64,000 bases of DNA from Mucilaginibacter sp. GTDB lineage: Bacteria; Bacteroidota; Bacteroidia; Sphingobacteriales; Sphingobacteriaceae. This document shows, in pieces, positions 23,629-32,777 of the stretch. The notes under the pieces were generated by a model that saw nothing but the letters and a program-made list of their open reading frames with translations, was not told the DNA's origin and made no database searches. The translations under genes and the position numbers were made by a program. The stretch lies in assembly GCF_025362475.1 (NCBI RefSeq), contig NZ_JANYGH010000073.1, positions 1 to 64,000 on the forward strand, written 5' to 3'. Every line of letters starts with the position of its first letter. The stretch's first letter is position 1.

Positions 23629-25758
23629 ATGGGTATAATGGGTTTCTTGCGCGAACGAATGGGGACAATTCTCGCATTCTTTATAGGGTTTGCGCTTCTT
23701 GCTTTTATTGTAAGCGAGGTTGTAAGATCAGGCGGTTCCTTTTTTAAGGACGATAATAATGAACTTGCCGTAGTAAACGGCGAAAAAGTTCCGTATGATG
23801 AGTTTAATAAAAAACTGGAGCAAAATACAAACCAGTTTAAACAACAGTCGGGGCAAAATATTTCTTCCCAGATCACCAGCTACATTCAGGAAACAACCTG
23901 GAATCAAGTATTGAGTGACCTGCTCTTCAAAAAAGAAGTTGAAAAATTAGGTTTAACTGTTGGCGATGACGAAAGCACTAACATGGTTAGCGGTAATACT
24001 CCCGACCCACAGATTGCCCGTCAGTTTGCCGATCAGCAAACCGGTGCGTTTGACAGGAATAAGCTGAACCAGTTCTTAGCTTACTTATCATCCTCAAAAG
24101 CAGATCCTGCTCAAAAACAAGCCTGGGCTGATTTCTTAAAGCAGTTAATTGTAGCTAAGCAGCAAATGAAATATGTAAACATTGTTACCAATGGTTTATA
24201 TGTAAACTCATTGGAGGCTAATGATGATTACCTGGCAAAAAACAAACTGGTTAGCTTTAAATACGCAACCCTTGATTACGCATCTATTGCAGATTCAAAG
24301 GTTACTTTAAGTGATGCTGATTACAGTGCATATTATGATGCTCACAAAGCTGAATTTAAAAACCCACAGGAAGTAAGATCATTTGAATATGTAAGCTTTA
24401 ACGCGGCACCTTCAAAAGAAGATAGCGCGGCTATCAAAACCGAGGTTAATAAATTGGTTGATAGCATAAAAGTAAGCAACAATGATTCACTTTTTGTTCA
24501 GATCAATTCTGAAACAAAAAACCCGCTTGCCTTCCAAAAAAAGGGAACACTTGAGCCAAAGCTTGATACTTTAATGTTCAACGCGGCTAAAGGTTTTGTT
24601 TATGGTCCGTATGTATCAAACGGCAGCTATAAAATTGCTAAGCTAAGTGAGGTTAAAACTACTTTCGATTCTGTTAAAACAAGACATATATTAATTAACC
24701 CTGCTACTACAGGCGGTATTGAAAAAGCAATTGCGAAAGCCGATTCAATTAAAAAACTGATTCAGGGTGGTAAATCATTTGCCGAGTTGGCAACTACTTT
24801 TTCAACAGACAGAGGTAGCGCTGTAAAAGGTGGCGATATACCAGCATTTGACGTTAACGGTGCAATGGCTGGTCAGGGACAAATTACTCCCGAGTACACT
24901 AACGCTGCGTTTAAAGCTAATAAAGGCGACCTGATTGTAGTTACATCTCAGTTTGGTGTGCACCTTATCCAGGTAGAGGATCAAAAAGGCTCTATTAAAG
25001 TAGTTAAAGTTGCTATTGTTGATAAACCGATACAGGCAAGCAGCAAAACACAAACTGTAGCTTACAGCAAAGCCCAGGGATTTTTAGGAGCTTTAACAAA
25101 AGACAACTTTGAGGCAGAAGCTAAAAAGGAAGGTTTGAAAATTAACAATGCCGAAGATCTTAACGGTACAGCATCTGGCCTGCCAGGTTTGGATAATGCA
25201 CGTGATGTTGTTAGATGGGCATTTAAAGCAGATAAAGGCGATTTAACTGAGAAAGTATTTACTGTAGGTGATCAATATATCATTTCTCGTTTAACTGAGA
25301 TAAAACCAAAAGGTACACTAACACTTGACGCGGTTAAAAAACAAATTGAACCAGCTGTACGTAACGAAGTAAAAGCTAAACAACTGGATGAGAAATTCCA
25401 GGCTGCTTTAAGCGGATCAACTTCGATAGATCAGGTAGCTCAAAAGGCCGGTACAAAAGCGGTTCCTGTACAAAATATTGTTTTTGCTAACCCGGTTATC
25501 CCAGGTCAAGCTGCAGAGTATAAGGTTATAGGTTCAATTTTTGGATCACAGCCAAATAAGCTTTCAAAACCGGTTAACGGTCAGCAAGGTGTATTTGTAT
25601 ATTTTGTTGATGGATTTACCAATCCTGCGCCGCTTACTAACAATGTAAGGCAGAAACAACAAATTGGCCAGGCGTTGGTACAACGTGCACAAGGCCAGGT
25701 ATTGGATGCCTTGAAAGATAATGCTATTGTAAAAGATAACAGGGCTAAACTGTTATAA
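23629..25758 (+). CDS. Membrane-anchored peptidylprolyl isomerase (PpiD/SurA-like)
   Basis: A 709-residue periplasmic folding factor. It has one N-terminal TM helix (about residues 13-31), a SurA-N-like domain (VNGEKVPYDEFNKKLEQN, about 45-170) and a parvulin PpiC domain (about 350-450: KTRHILINP, GGKSFAELATTFSTDRGSAVKGGDIP, FGVHLIQVED), then a long C-terminal chaperone region. This is the PpiD layout, acting on outer-membrane proteins as they cross the periplasm. It may be cotranscribed with lptC or have its own promoter (TATCTTG near 23587). A strong terminator follows its stop. Confidence 0.92.
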   Translation: MGIMGFLRERMGTILAFFIGFALLAFIVSEVVRSGGSFFKDDNNELAVVNGEKVPYDEFNKKLEQNTNQFKQQSGQNISSQITSYIQETTWNQVLSDLLFKKEVEKLGLTVGDDESTNMVSGNTPDPQIARQFADQQTGAFDRNKLNQFLAYLSSSKADPAQKQAWADFLKQLIVAKQQMKYVNIVTNGLYVNSLEANDDYLAKNKLVSFKYATLDYASIADSKVTLSDADYSAYYDAHKAEFKNPQEVRSFEYVSFNAAPSKEDSAAIKTEVNKLVDSIKVSNNDSLFVQINSETKNPLAFQKKGTLEPKLDTLMFNAAKGFVYGPYVSNGSYKIAKLSEVKTTFDSVKTRHILINPATTGGIEKAIAKADSIKKLIQGGKSFAELATTFSTDRGSAVKGGDIPAFDVNGAMAGQGQITPEYTNAAFKANKGDLIVVTSQFGVHLIQVEDQKGSIKVVKVAIVDKPIQASSKTQTVAYSKAQGFLGALTKDNFEAEAKKEGLKINNAEDLNGTASGLPGLDNARDVVRWAFKADKGDLTEKVFTVGDQYIISRLTEIKPKGTLTLDAVKKQIEPAVRNEVKAKQLDEKFQAALSGSTSIDQVAQKAGTKAVPVQNIVFANPVIPGQAAEYKVIGSIFGSQPNKLSKPVNGQQGVFVYFVDGFTNPAPLTNNVRQKQQIGQALVQRAQGQVLDALKDNAIVKDNRAKLL

Positions 25759-25779
25759 TATAAATAAGCGTAATTTTGT

Positions 25780-25820
25780 ATCCGGGAACAGCGTTTTATA
25801 ACTGTTCCCGGATTTTTTTT
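25780..25820 (+). terminator. Strong intrinsic terminator after the PPIase gene
   Basis: A perfect 12-bp stem (ATCCGGGAACAG with CTGTTCCCGGAT), 10-base loop and eight T. It lies 21 bases after the stop and ends the purQ-to-PPIase region. Confidence 0.95.
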
Positions 25821-25903
25821 GTTTACAGCTGTCTGAGAAGTAAAAGAAACCGTCATTGGAGGTATAAAATCCGGTGTACGATTAAGGGCGAAAAATAAAA
25901 AGG

Positions 25904-26001
25904 TTTGTCATTCTGAACGCAGTGAAGGATCTATTCGCAGACTTTGCAGGGCGAAGGTGCATTGCGAATAACAGATCCTTCACTGCGTTCAGGATGACAA
26001 A
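25904..26001 (+). repeat. Dispersed inverted-repeat element, copy B
   Basis: A 98-bp element with nearly perfect ~26-bp terminal inverted repeats (TTTGTCATTCTGAACGCAGT ... CACTGCGTTCAGGATGACAA). The core includes CAGACTTTGCAGGGCGAAG, shared with copies A and C. It lies in the 345-base gene-free stretch 25759-26103, which also holds the terminator and a short second repeat. Confidence 0.88.
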
Positions 26002-26020
26002 AAGTATTATTGTAAATTCG

Positions 26021-26055
26021 TTATTGCTTCGGGCCTCGTAATCCCAGGGAATGAT
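26021..26055. repeat. Short dispersed repeat, second copy (diverged)
   Basis: TTATTGCTTCGGGCCTCGTA and the following bases resemble the unit at 17775-17803 (shared ATTGCTTCG..CCTCG.AAT). In both places the unit follows the ~97-bp element within about 25 bases. Confidence 0.5.
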
Positions 26056-26103
26056 TTAGACAGCTTTTTGAATTTAGTGTTTAAGCTTTGAATTTTTAAT
26101 ATT

Positions 26104-26619
26104 ATGGATATACAGGAAAATATAGTAAATAAGGTTGCACAAAGTGGTTTGGTTACTTTAGATCCTGCTGCTTTTTATCCGGCCGGCGAACGTGTTATTT
26201 ATGATATTAAAGATAACCTGTTTCACGGGTTAATGCTGCGGGAAAAAGATCTGAGAGATTTTATAAAGGAGCATGACTTTACACAATACGAAGGCAAAAA
26301 CGTAGGCATCACTTGTTCTGCTGATGCCATAGTGCCAACCTGGGCTTATATGCTGCTGGCAAACCGGATGGCCCCCTACGCCCGCGAGATAGTTTTTGGC
26401 GACATGGCTGTGTTGGAAACTGTGCTGTTTGAAAAGGAAATTGCCAAAGCCGATCTGGAGCAGTACAGTGGTCAGCGTGTTGTATTAAAAGGTTGCGGCG
26501 ATACCGCTGTGCCGGTTTCGGCCTATGTTGAATTAACAAAAAGGTTAACCCCGATAGTTAAAAGTATTATGTTTGGGGAGCCCTGTTCAACCGTGCCTAT
26601 CTATAAGCGCAAGGATTAA
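26104..26619 (+). CDS. DUF2480 family protein
   Basis: A 171-residue protein matching DUF2480, a family conserved in Bacteroidota with no known activity. Typical segments are NKVAQSGLVTLDP at the N terminus, a middle region NVGITCSADAIVPTWAYMLLA, and a closing VVLKGCGDTAVPVSAYVELTKRLTPIV with MFGEPCSTVPIYKR at the end. The two segments with CSADAIVPTWAY and CGDTAVPVSAY look like an internal repeat, suggesting a duplicated beta-alpha unit with conserved Cys. No signal peptide or TM, so cytoplasmic. No operon partner is evident. Confidence 0.88.
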   Translation: MDIQENIVNKVAQSGLVTLDPAAFYPAGERVIYDIKDNLFHGLMLREKDLRDFIKEHDFTQYEGKNVGITCSADAIVPTWAYMLLANRMAPYAREIVFGDMAVLETVLFEKEIAKADLEQYSGQRVVLKGCGDTAVPVSAYVELTKRLTPIVKSIMFGEPCSTVPIYKRKD

Positions 26620-26777
26620 TGAAGTTATTTTTGATTAATAAGGTGAGCTATAGTTTAGTATTTGCATGCGTGCACAACAAAAATGGATTTAAACCATTTA
26701 TATAAGTAGGTGTCATATCAGCATGCCGACTAAATCTGTTTTACAAAAACAGCTTTATTAAAAAGCAAACTCTATTA

Positions 26778-27554
26778 ATGAAAAAATACTTCTCCTGCTC
26801 GCTGTTATTGATATTATGCCACACTGTTGTGTTTTCTCAGGAGCTTAGCAAAATTAGCGAGCCCGTGTTTAAAATTGGCGAAAAGCTGAGTTATAAAATG
26901 CAATATGGTTTTTTTACCGCTGCTGCCGCCGATATCCGCGTGGAAGCAAGTGATAAAAAACTTCCTGGCCCGGCCTTTCACCTTATAGCCGAAGGTAAAA
27001 CGGCAGGTACTTTTGATATCTTTTATAAAGTGCGCAATAAATATGAATCATATGTAGATCAAACTACCCTGCAGCCATATTTTTACACCGAGAACAGGCA
27101 CGAAGGGAAATGGAAACATAGTGATAACGTAAGCTTTGATCAAAAGGATAGTAAAGTAACTGCCAATAAAGGTGTATTTCCGTTCACGGGCAAAACCTTT
27201 GATTTTGTATCGGCCTATTATTTTGCCCGTACTATTGATGTTTCAAAAGTAAAAATAGGAGAGACATTTGAAATGCAGTACTTTTTGGAAGATGGTTTCC
27301 ATACGCTAAGCGTTACCTATGTGGGTACCGAAACGGTGAAGTGCAGTATGGGTACATTTAACTGCCTGAAATTTAATCCAACAATTATTCCTGGCCGTAT
27401 TTTCAGGAAAGATAGTAAGTTGTACCTTTGGATCACCAATGATGGCAACAGGATCCCTGTAAAGGCGCATGTTGAAGTCATTTTAGGTAGTATCACAATG
27501 GATCTGCAGTCAGCAAGCGGATTGAAGTATCCGTTAAATCCAATAAAGAAGTAA
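26778..27554 (+). CDS. DUF3108 domain-containing exported protein
   Basis: A 258-residue protein with a cleavable signal peptide (hydrophobic residues 6-20, ending SQE). The mature part has the DUF3108 pattern: EPVFKIGEKLSYKMQYGFFTAAAADIRV near its start, KVRNKYESYVDQTTLQPYFYTENRHEG in the middle, and KLYLWITNDGNRIPVKAHVEVILGS at the end. It is likely a periplasmic beta-rich protein with unknown function. The DUF3109 gene follows after 8 bases, so the two probably form an operon. Confidence 0.85.
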   Translation: MKKYFSCSLLLILCHTVVFSQELSKISEPVFKIGEKLSYKMQYGFFTAAAADIRVEASDKKLPGPAFHLIAEGKTAGTFDIFYKVRNKYESYVDQTTLQPYFYTENRHEGKWKHSDNVSFDQKDSKVTANKGVFPFTGKTFDFVSAYYFARTIDVSKVKIGETFEMQYFLEDGFHTLSVTYVGTETVKCSMGTFNCLKFNPTIIPGRIFRKDSKLYLWITNDGNRIPVKAHVEVILGSITMDLQSASGLKYPLNPIKK

Positions 27555-27562
27555 AATTAAAT

Positions 27563-28126
27563 ATGATTGAGGTAGGTAGTGTTTTAGTACACGAAGATGT
27601 TGTAAAGGAAAATTTTGTTTGCAATTTAAATAAATGCAAAGGAGCCTGTTGCCTGGAAGGCGATTCAGGCGCGCCATTAAATGCAGATGAACTTGATATT
27701 TTAAAAGAGATCTACCCTAAAGTAAAACCTTATCTTACGGCCAAGGGTATCAAAACTATCGAAGCTGTTGGAACCTATGTAACGGATTTTGAAGGTGATT
27801 ATACTACCCCATGTGTTGATGTTAACAAAGAGTGTGCTTATGTTATCTGGGAAAATGGAGTTACTAAATGCGGTATAGAAAAAGCTTATGAGCAAGGTGC
27901 TATTACCTGGCAAAAGCCAATTTCCTGCCATTTATATCCTATCCGCATCACTGCGTACCCCGAGTTTGATGTGTTAAATTATGATCGATGGAGCATTTGC
28001 AGCCCTGCATGTTCTTTTGGCGACGAATTGAAAGTGCGTGTCCACGAGTTTTTGAAAGGCCCGCTTATTCGTAAGTATGGAGCTGAATGGTACCAGGAGC
28101 TTGAGGACGAGGTGGCTGGAAGCTGA
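27563..28126 (+). CDS. DUF3109 family cysteine-rich protein
   Basis: A 187-residue cytoplasmic protein with a conserved cysteine set: CNLNKCKGACCLEGDSGAP near the N terminus, then CVDVNKECAYV, TKCGIEKAYEQG, ISCHLYPIRI and the terminal CSPACSFGDEL. The pattern is DUF3109, related to the YkgJ-like zinc or iron-sulfur-binding family. The cysteine spacing supports bound metal, but no enzymatic role is known. It lies 8 bases after the DUF3108 gene. Confidence 0.87.
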   Translation: MIEVGSVLVHEDVVKENFVCNLNKCKGACCLEGDSGAPLNADELDILKEIYPKVKPYLTAKGIKTIEAVGTYVTDFEGDYTTPCVDVNKECAYVIWENGVTKCGIEKAYEQGAITWQKPISCHLYPIRITAYPEFDVLNYDRWSICSPACSFGDELKVRVHEFLKGPLIRKYGAEWYQELEDEVAGS

Positions 28127-28257
28127 GGTCGTTCTTAATAATATCCTTTTATTATTTCAAAACAAAGTTCATTTCTGTTCCTTATGTTGAGGAGAATCTT
28201 GTCTGAATAAATTATTAGCCTGCATAAGTGTTTCGCTTTGCCCGATTTTACAATTAA

Positions 28258-28288
28258 TTTGGATAATATTGTAAGTTATAAGTATTTG
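28258..28288 (+). promoter_or_regulatory. Possible promoter of gmd
   Basis: TTTG at 28258-28261 and a -7-like AGTATTTG at 28281-28288, 19-base spacer, 13 bases before the gmd ATG. The -7 box has two mismatches. Confidence 0.35.
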
Positions 28289-28301
28289 TGAATTAATATT
28301 A

Positions 28302-29438
28302 ATGAAAATAGCTTTAATAACAGGTATTACAGGACAGGATGGCGCTTATTTAGCCGAGTTTCTGCTAAAAAAAGGCTATGAAGTTCATGGTGTTAAAAGG
28401 CGCTCTTCCTTATTTAATACCGATAGGATTGACCATTTGTATCATGATCCGCATGAACCCAATGTAAAGTTTAAACTTCATTACGGCGATCTTACGGATT
28501 CAACCAATTTAATCAGGATAATACAGGAAGTACAGCCCGATGAGATTTATAACCTGGCAGCACAAAGCCACGTTAAGGTAAGTTTTGATACACCAGAGTA
28601 TACCGCTAATGCCGATGGTATTGGTACCCTGCGTATTTTGGAAGCGGTAAGGTTATTGGGCCTTGTACAAAAAACACGCATATACCAGGCTTCAACATCT
28701 GAGCTATATGGCTTGGTGCAGGCGGTACCACAAAGTGAAACTACGCCATTTTATCCACGGTCGCCGTATGCGGTGGCTAAAATGTATGGATATTGGATTA
28801 TTGTAAACTACAGGGAAGCTTATGGCATGTATGCCTGTAATGGTATTTTATTTAATCACGAAAGCCCTATACGCGGCGAAACGTTTGTTACCCGCAAAAT
28901 TACTCGTGCCACCTCAAAAATAGCTTTAGGCCTGCAGGATTGCCTTTATGTAGGTAATCTATCGGCCCAACGGGATTGGGGGCATGCAAAGGACTATATT
29001 GAAGCGATGTGGCTGATGATGCAACAAGATAAAGCCGAGGATTTTGTTATTGCTACCGGCGTTACCACTACTGTTCGCGATTTTATAAAAATGGCTTTTA
29101 ATGAGCTTGGTATCGAAGTGGAGTTTAGCGGAAAAGATGCCTATGAACGCGGTGTGATCATTGATATTGACCAGGAAAAAGCTTCGGAGCTTGGGCTTAA
29201 CCTGGAAGCCTTAAAATTTGGACAAACGGTTGTAAAGGTAGATGCTAAATACTTTAGGCCTACAGAGGTCGATCTGTTAATTGGTGATGCTTCAAAAGCA
29301 TTTAAAAAATTAGGGTGGAAGCCTAAATATAACTTGCAGGCATTGGTTACTGATATGATGAAATCAGACCTGCATTTAATTAAAAAAGACGAGTACTTAA
29401 AAAAAGGTGGGTTTACAACACTTAATTATTTTGAATAA
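28302..29438 (+). CDS. gmd: GDP-mannose 4,6-dehydratase
   Basis: A 378-residue NADP-dependent SDR enzyme that makes GDP-4-keto-6-deoxymannose, the precursor of GDP-fucose, GDP-rhamnose or related sugars for surface glycans. The Rossmann motif [14 protein letters not shown] starts at residue 8, and Tyr156/Lys160 in [12 protein letters not shown] form the catalytic pair after the ASTSELYG segment. Length is normal. No fucose synthase (fcl) lies beside it, so the next step is encoded elsewhere. A beta-barrel gene follows. Confidence 0.97.
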   Translation: MKIALITGITGQDGAYLAEFLLKKGYEVHGVKRRSSLFNTDRIDHLYHDPHEPNVKFKLHYGDLTDSTNLIRIIQEVQPDEIYNLAAQSHVKVSFDTPEYTANADGIGTLRILEAVRLLGLVQKTRIYQASTSELYGLVQAVPQSETTPFYPRSPYAVAKMYGYWIIVNYREAYGMYACNGILFNHESPIRGETFVTRKITRATSKIALGLQDCLYVGNLSAQRDWGHAKDYIEAMWLMMQQDKAEDFVIATGVTTTVRDFIKMAFNELGIEVEFSGKDAYERGVIIDIDQEKASELGLNLEALKFGQTVVKVDAKYFRPTEVDLLIGDASKAFKKLGWKPKYNLQALVTDMMKSDLHLIKKDEYLKKGGFTTLNYFE

Positions 29439-29469
29439 GCAATAAAGGATTTATAGCAATTCTACATAT

Positions 29470-31059
29470 ATGAAGAAAATTTTTACCAGCATTTTACTAT
29501 TGGTTTTAACAGGTGGAATTGTGAAAGCTCAATCTGTTTATCAACCTTATTCATACCAGTTTTATCAAAAGCTAAACGAAGATGTTTACTCTACTAAAAC
29601 CCGTTTTCATAGTTCTTTAAAGCCTTTTTTGGGTGATGATTCATTATTGAAACATCATTACGATTCGCTGATGAACAGCATTGGCGAATTTAAAGGCAGA
29701 TTTTTTAGTGAACACCAGGTTGATGTAAAGGGAAGTAACTCTACTTTCTACGCGGATCTGTTACCCGATTTTAACTTAAGCAGAGATTTTTCAGGCAAAA
29801 AGAATACCAGCTTCGGCTCATTAGGCTTGCAGGTAGGCGGTACTTTTGGCAACCAGTTTTCCTATAACGTGAGTGCCTATGAAAACAGGGCTCAACTACC
29901 AGAATACCTGGCAACGTATACCAACCAGGTGGGTATAGCGCGCGGGCAGGCTTATGGAAGTCTTTATGGCAGCGAGTACCGTTGGTCGTACATTACGGCG
30001 TTGGTATCTTATACGCCAAGCAAGTATTTTAATATAACTGCGGGCCGTGATAAAACCTTTATCGGCGATGGCTACCGGTCTGAGCTTTTGTCTGATTATG
30101 CCTCTCCGTATCCATTTTTTAAAGTAACTGCTACGCTGGGGAATGTTAAATACATGGCCATGTGGGCATATATGGATGATCCGCTGTCGGCCCGGGTTGA
30201 TAACAACGACAGAAAGAAATTTGCCGTGTTTCATTATTTAGACTGGAATGTAAGCAACCGTTTGTCGTTCGGCTTTTTTGACTCTGTTATATGGGGAGCA
30301 AAGGATGATGCGGGGCATCAGCGTGGATTTGATTTTACCTATGTTAATCCCCTTATATTTTTAAGACCGGTTGAAGCATCAAATGGTTCGCCCGATAATG
30401 CTTTATTAGGATTTACCGGTAAATACAAAATAAGCGATGGTGTTACAGCATATGCTCAATTTTCATTGGATGAATTTGAAAGTTCAAGTTTCTTTTCAAG
30501 TAACGGCAGCTCCAGGAACAAATATGGATGGCAAGTTGGTTTAAGAGGAGCAAACCTGTTTGCTGTAAAAGGACTTAACTACCTGTTAGAAACCAACAAT
30601 GTAAAACCATATACCTATTCTGAACGCAGTTCGGTACAAAACTATACAGACAATGGTGAACCACTTGCTCACCCTTGGGGTGCCAACTTTCGTGAGGTGG
30701 TGGGCTTGTTAAATTACTCCTACAAAAGGTTTGACTTTTCTGGCGAAGCCGACTACGGCCACTATGGTTTAGATATTAATGGGCAGAACTATGGAAAAGA
30801 CCTTTTTCAGCTTTATATTGATCCTTCCAGGCAAACAGGTAATTACACTGGTCAGGGTTTAACCACCAATATGGTTTTCCTGGAAGGTAAAATAGCCTAT
30901 CTCCTCAATCCTAAATATAACCTGCGTATTGAACTTGGAGGTCTTTATCGTTCCGAAAAAAACAGCCAGTTCGATGATAAAACCGGTATGGTGACTTTAG
31001 GTATCCGCAGCTCATTCCGCAGCATATATAATGATTTGGCAAGTTATAAAACTCATTGA
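29470..31059 (+). CDS. Outer-membrane beta-barrel protein (Wzi/RemB-like)
   Basis: A 529-residue protein with a signal peptide (MKKIFTSILLLVLTGGIVKAQS) and alternating aromatic strands for the rest, ending with a barrel-like IELGGLYRSEK...LGIRSSF. The region ITAGRDKTFIGDGYRSELLS followed by ASPYPFFKVTATLG is like the capsule-assembly Wzi family and the Bacteroidota RemB-type gliding/surface proteins. It follows gmd by 31 bases and so may take part in surface polysaccharide attachment. I favour the Wzi-like barrel call; RemB homology is possible but not established by eye. Confidence 0.7.
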   Translation: MKKIFTSILLLVLTGGIVKAQSVYQPYSYQFYQKLNEDVYSTKTRFHSSLKPFLGDDSLLKHHYDSLMNSIGEFKGRFFSEHQVDVKGSNSTFYADLLPDFNLSRDFSGKKNTSFGSLGLQVGGTFGNQFSYNVSAYENRAQLPEYLATYTNQVGIARGQAYGSLYGSEYRWSYITALVSYTPSKYFNITAGRDKTFIGDGYRSELLSDYASPYPFFKVTATLGNVKYMAMWAYMDDPLSARVDNNDRKKFAVFHYLDWNVSNRLSFGFFDSVIWGAKDDAGHQRGFDFTYVNPLIFLRPVEASNGSPDNALLGFTGKYKISDGVTAYAQFSLDEFESSSFFSSNGSSRNKYGWQVGLRGANLFAVKGLNYLLETNNVKPYTYSERSSVQNYTDNGEPLAHPWGANFREVVGLLNYSYKRFDFSGEADYGHYGLDINGQNYGKDLFQLYIDPSRQTGNYTGQGLTTNMVFLEGKIAYLLNPKYNLRIELGGLYRSEKNSQFDDKTGMVTLGIRSSFRSIYNDLASYKTH

Positions 31060-31089
31060 TGAGTTTACAATGAGATATAGAATTTAGCC

Positions 31090-31130
31090 TTGCACCCTTA
31101 TGTAGTATTTAATACTTCATAAGGGTGCAA
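31090..31130. terminator. Long palindromic hairpin between convergent genes
   Basis: A 13-bp perfect outer stem (TTGCACCCTTATG/CATAAGGGTGCAA), one T-T mismatch and a 5-bp inner stem around TTA give a symmetric 41-base structure. It lies between the barrel gene and the convergent ABC permease gene, consistent with a bidirectional terminator, though the T runs are short. Confidence 0.75.
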
Positions 31131-31195
31131 AAGTTTTGTAGGTTTCCCTATCAGTTTTTCAATATGTATAAAAAACCTCGTTGGAATACAATTAT

Positions 31196-32773
31196 CTACA
31201 AATGCCTGGATTGATAATTCCTTACCGCAAAGCTGATCAATCCCAAAACGGCATTCGAGCCTAATACAACAGCCATATAAACAACCTGGCTATCGTGAGT
31301 TACCGCGCCCAGGTAATCTGCAAAGGGAATCTTTTGTGTAAGCGTATAAGTAAGTAAAAAGAACAATATCTCGAACAGCTTTTTTCCACGGCTTACTATC
31401 CCAAGACAAACGGCTAACAGAACAATAAATATAGCTCCGTTGATAATGTTGATGATGGAATAACCATCAAGGGCCAGCGCGTAACGCAGTATTAAAGGCA
31501 ATGCCAGTACTATGGCCAATATTACACCCGCCAGTATTTGGGCGGGCAGCATGCGCTGCAAGGGTTTGTATGAAGCATAAGTAAAATAATGCAGCCTGTT
31601 GGTTTCTTCTTTAGTGGCCAGCTCCGACCAGCGGGTTACTTGCAAAAACCACAAAACGGGCAGTAAATAGGAGTGGGCCACACCTATTGGTGCAAAAAGC
31701 ATGCTTAGTGATAAGCCGCCAATTACAAGCCAAAACCATTTGGAGCCTTTTCGTATCAGTAACAGCAATTCTGTTTTTATAAACGGAAGTATGCCATAAT
31801 CTGTAACTAAAGGCGGCATAAGCGCGCGGCTAATACCTGTTGATGCAAATTCCGGAGTAATGTTTTGATGTTCACCAGTTGAAGTCTTTTTCTTTTTACC
31901 AGCCGATTGGTTAAAATCAAAGCGATGGAAGAAAGGCGACGACAGGTAAACCACTCCGAACGCAAAAAATATCCATAGCAAGCGGCTAAACAAGAACAGG
32001 CTGGTTATGGTTATCCCATTCCATTCAAAAATTTGAAATGCTCGTTTTCGGGCAAAGGTAAAGCCCAGGTTAACCGCAGTGATATGTTCATGAAACTGGG
32101 TGTTTACCTGGTTTTTGATGCTGTTTGTCATGGTACGTACCCCAAAAGGATCTATTAAAACAGCCAGCGTTTCGTTTTTCTGTCCGTTAACATTAGCCAT
32201 CAATATCCCGAAAAAGAAAAAGAACACAATGTATTGTAATATACTCCGTTTGCCCAAAAATACTTCGGCAATAACAGCAAGGGCCGATATTGCAAACATA
32301 GCGGGCACCACAAATAGCAGGTACGGGATTAAAAAGTTGCCGATGATAAATGGCGAGCCACTCGTGCGTACAAAAAACATGATGATACTTACCACAAAAG
32401 TGCAACCAGCAATGGTTAGTAACACCAGTAAATTGCTGAACATCTTGCTTATCAGATAACCGAAATTGGTTATAGGTGTGGTAGCTATTATTAGCCCTAC
32501 TTCGGTTTCAATATCTTTTTTAATGCCGCCATTCACTAAAAAAAAACCATATAAGGAAAGCATAATGGCAGTCATCATTCCGGAAACATAACCCACCCAG
32601 GCCGAGTTGTAAACTCCCTTATAGCCTACTATGTTTAGTGTGGTGTAAGATGCCGTAGGTGGAGGTACAAAAGAATAGGCCGCGTAAAAAGTAATAGCCA
32701 GTGTGATTAAAAAAGCATAGCTGCGTGTGCGCTGCAGGTAATCGGCTTTTATAATGCTGTATATGTATCTCAC
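31196..32773 (-). CDS. ABC transporter permease (ABC-2 type)
   Basis: A 525-residue protein with about twelve hydrophobic segments in two blocks, starting MRYIYSIIKADYLQRTRSYAFL, typical of ABC-2 membrane components. A charged loop (SAGKKKKTSTGE, about residue 293) separates the two halves, so this may be a fused permease. The ATP-binding gene lies 4 bases upstream on the same strand. The transported substrate (drug, lipid or polysaccharide) cannot be deduced. Confidence 0.82.
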   Translation of the reverse strand: MRYIYSIIKADYLQRTRSYAFLITLAITFYAAYSFVPPPTASYTTLNIVGYKGVYNSAWVGYVSGMMTAIMLSLYGFFLVNGGIKKDIETEVGLIIATTPITNFGYLISKMFSNLLVLLTIAGCTFVVSIIMFFVRTSGSPFIIGNFLIPYLLFVVPAMFAISALAVIAEVFLGKRSILQYIVFFFFFGILMANVNGQKNETLAVLIDPFGVRTMTNSIKNQVNTQFHEHITAVNLGFTFARKRAFQIFEWNGITITSLFLFSRLLWIFFAFGVVYLSSPFFHRFDFNQSAGKKKKTSTGEHQNITPEFASTGISRALMPPLVTDYGILPFIKTELLLLIRKGSKWFWLVIGGLSLSMLFAPIGVAHSYLLPVLWFLQVTRWSELATKEETNRLHYFTYASYKPLQRMLPAQILAGVILAIVLALPLILRYALALDGYSIINIINGAIFIVLLAVCLGIVSRGKKLFEILFFLLTYTLTQKIPFADYLGAVTHDSQVVYMAVVLGSNAVLGLISFAVRNYQSRHL

Positions 32774-32777
32774 TATT

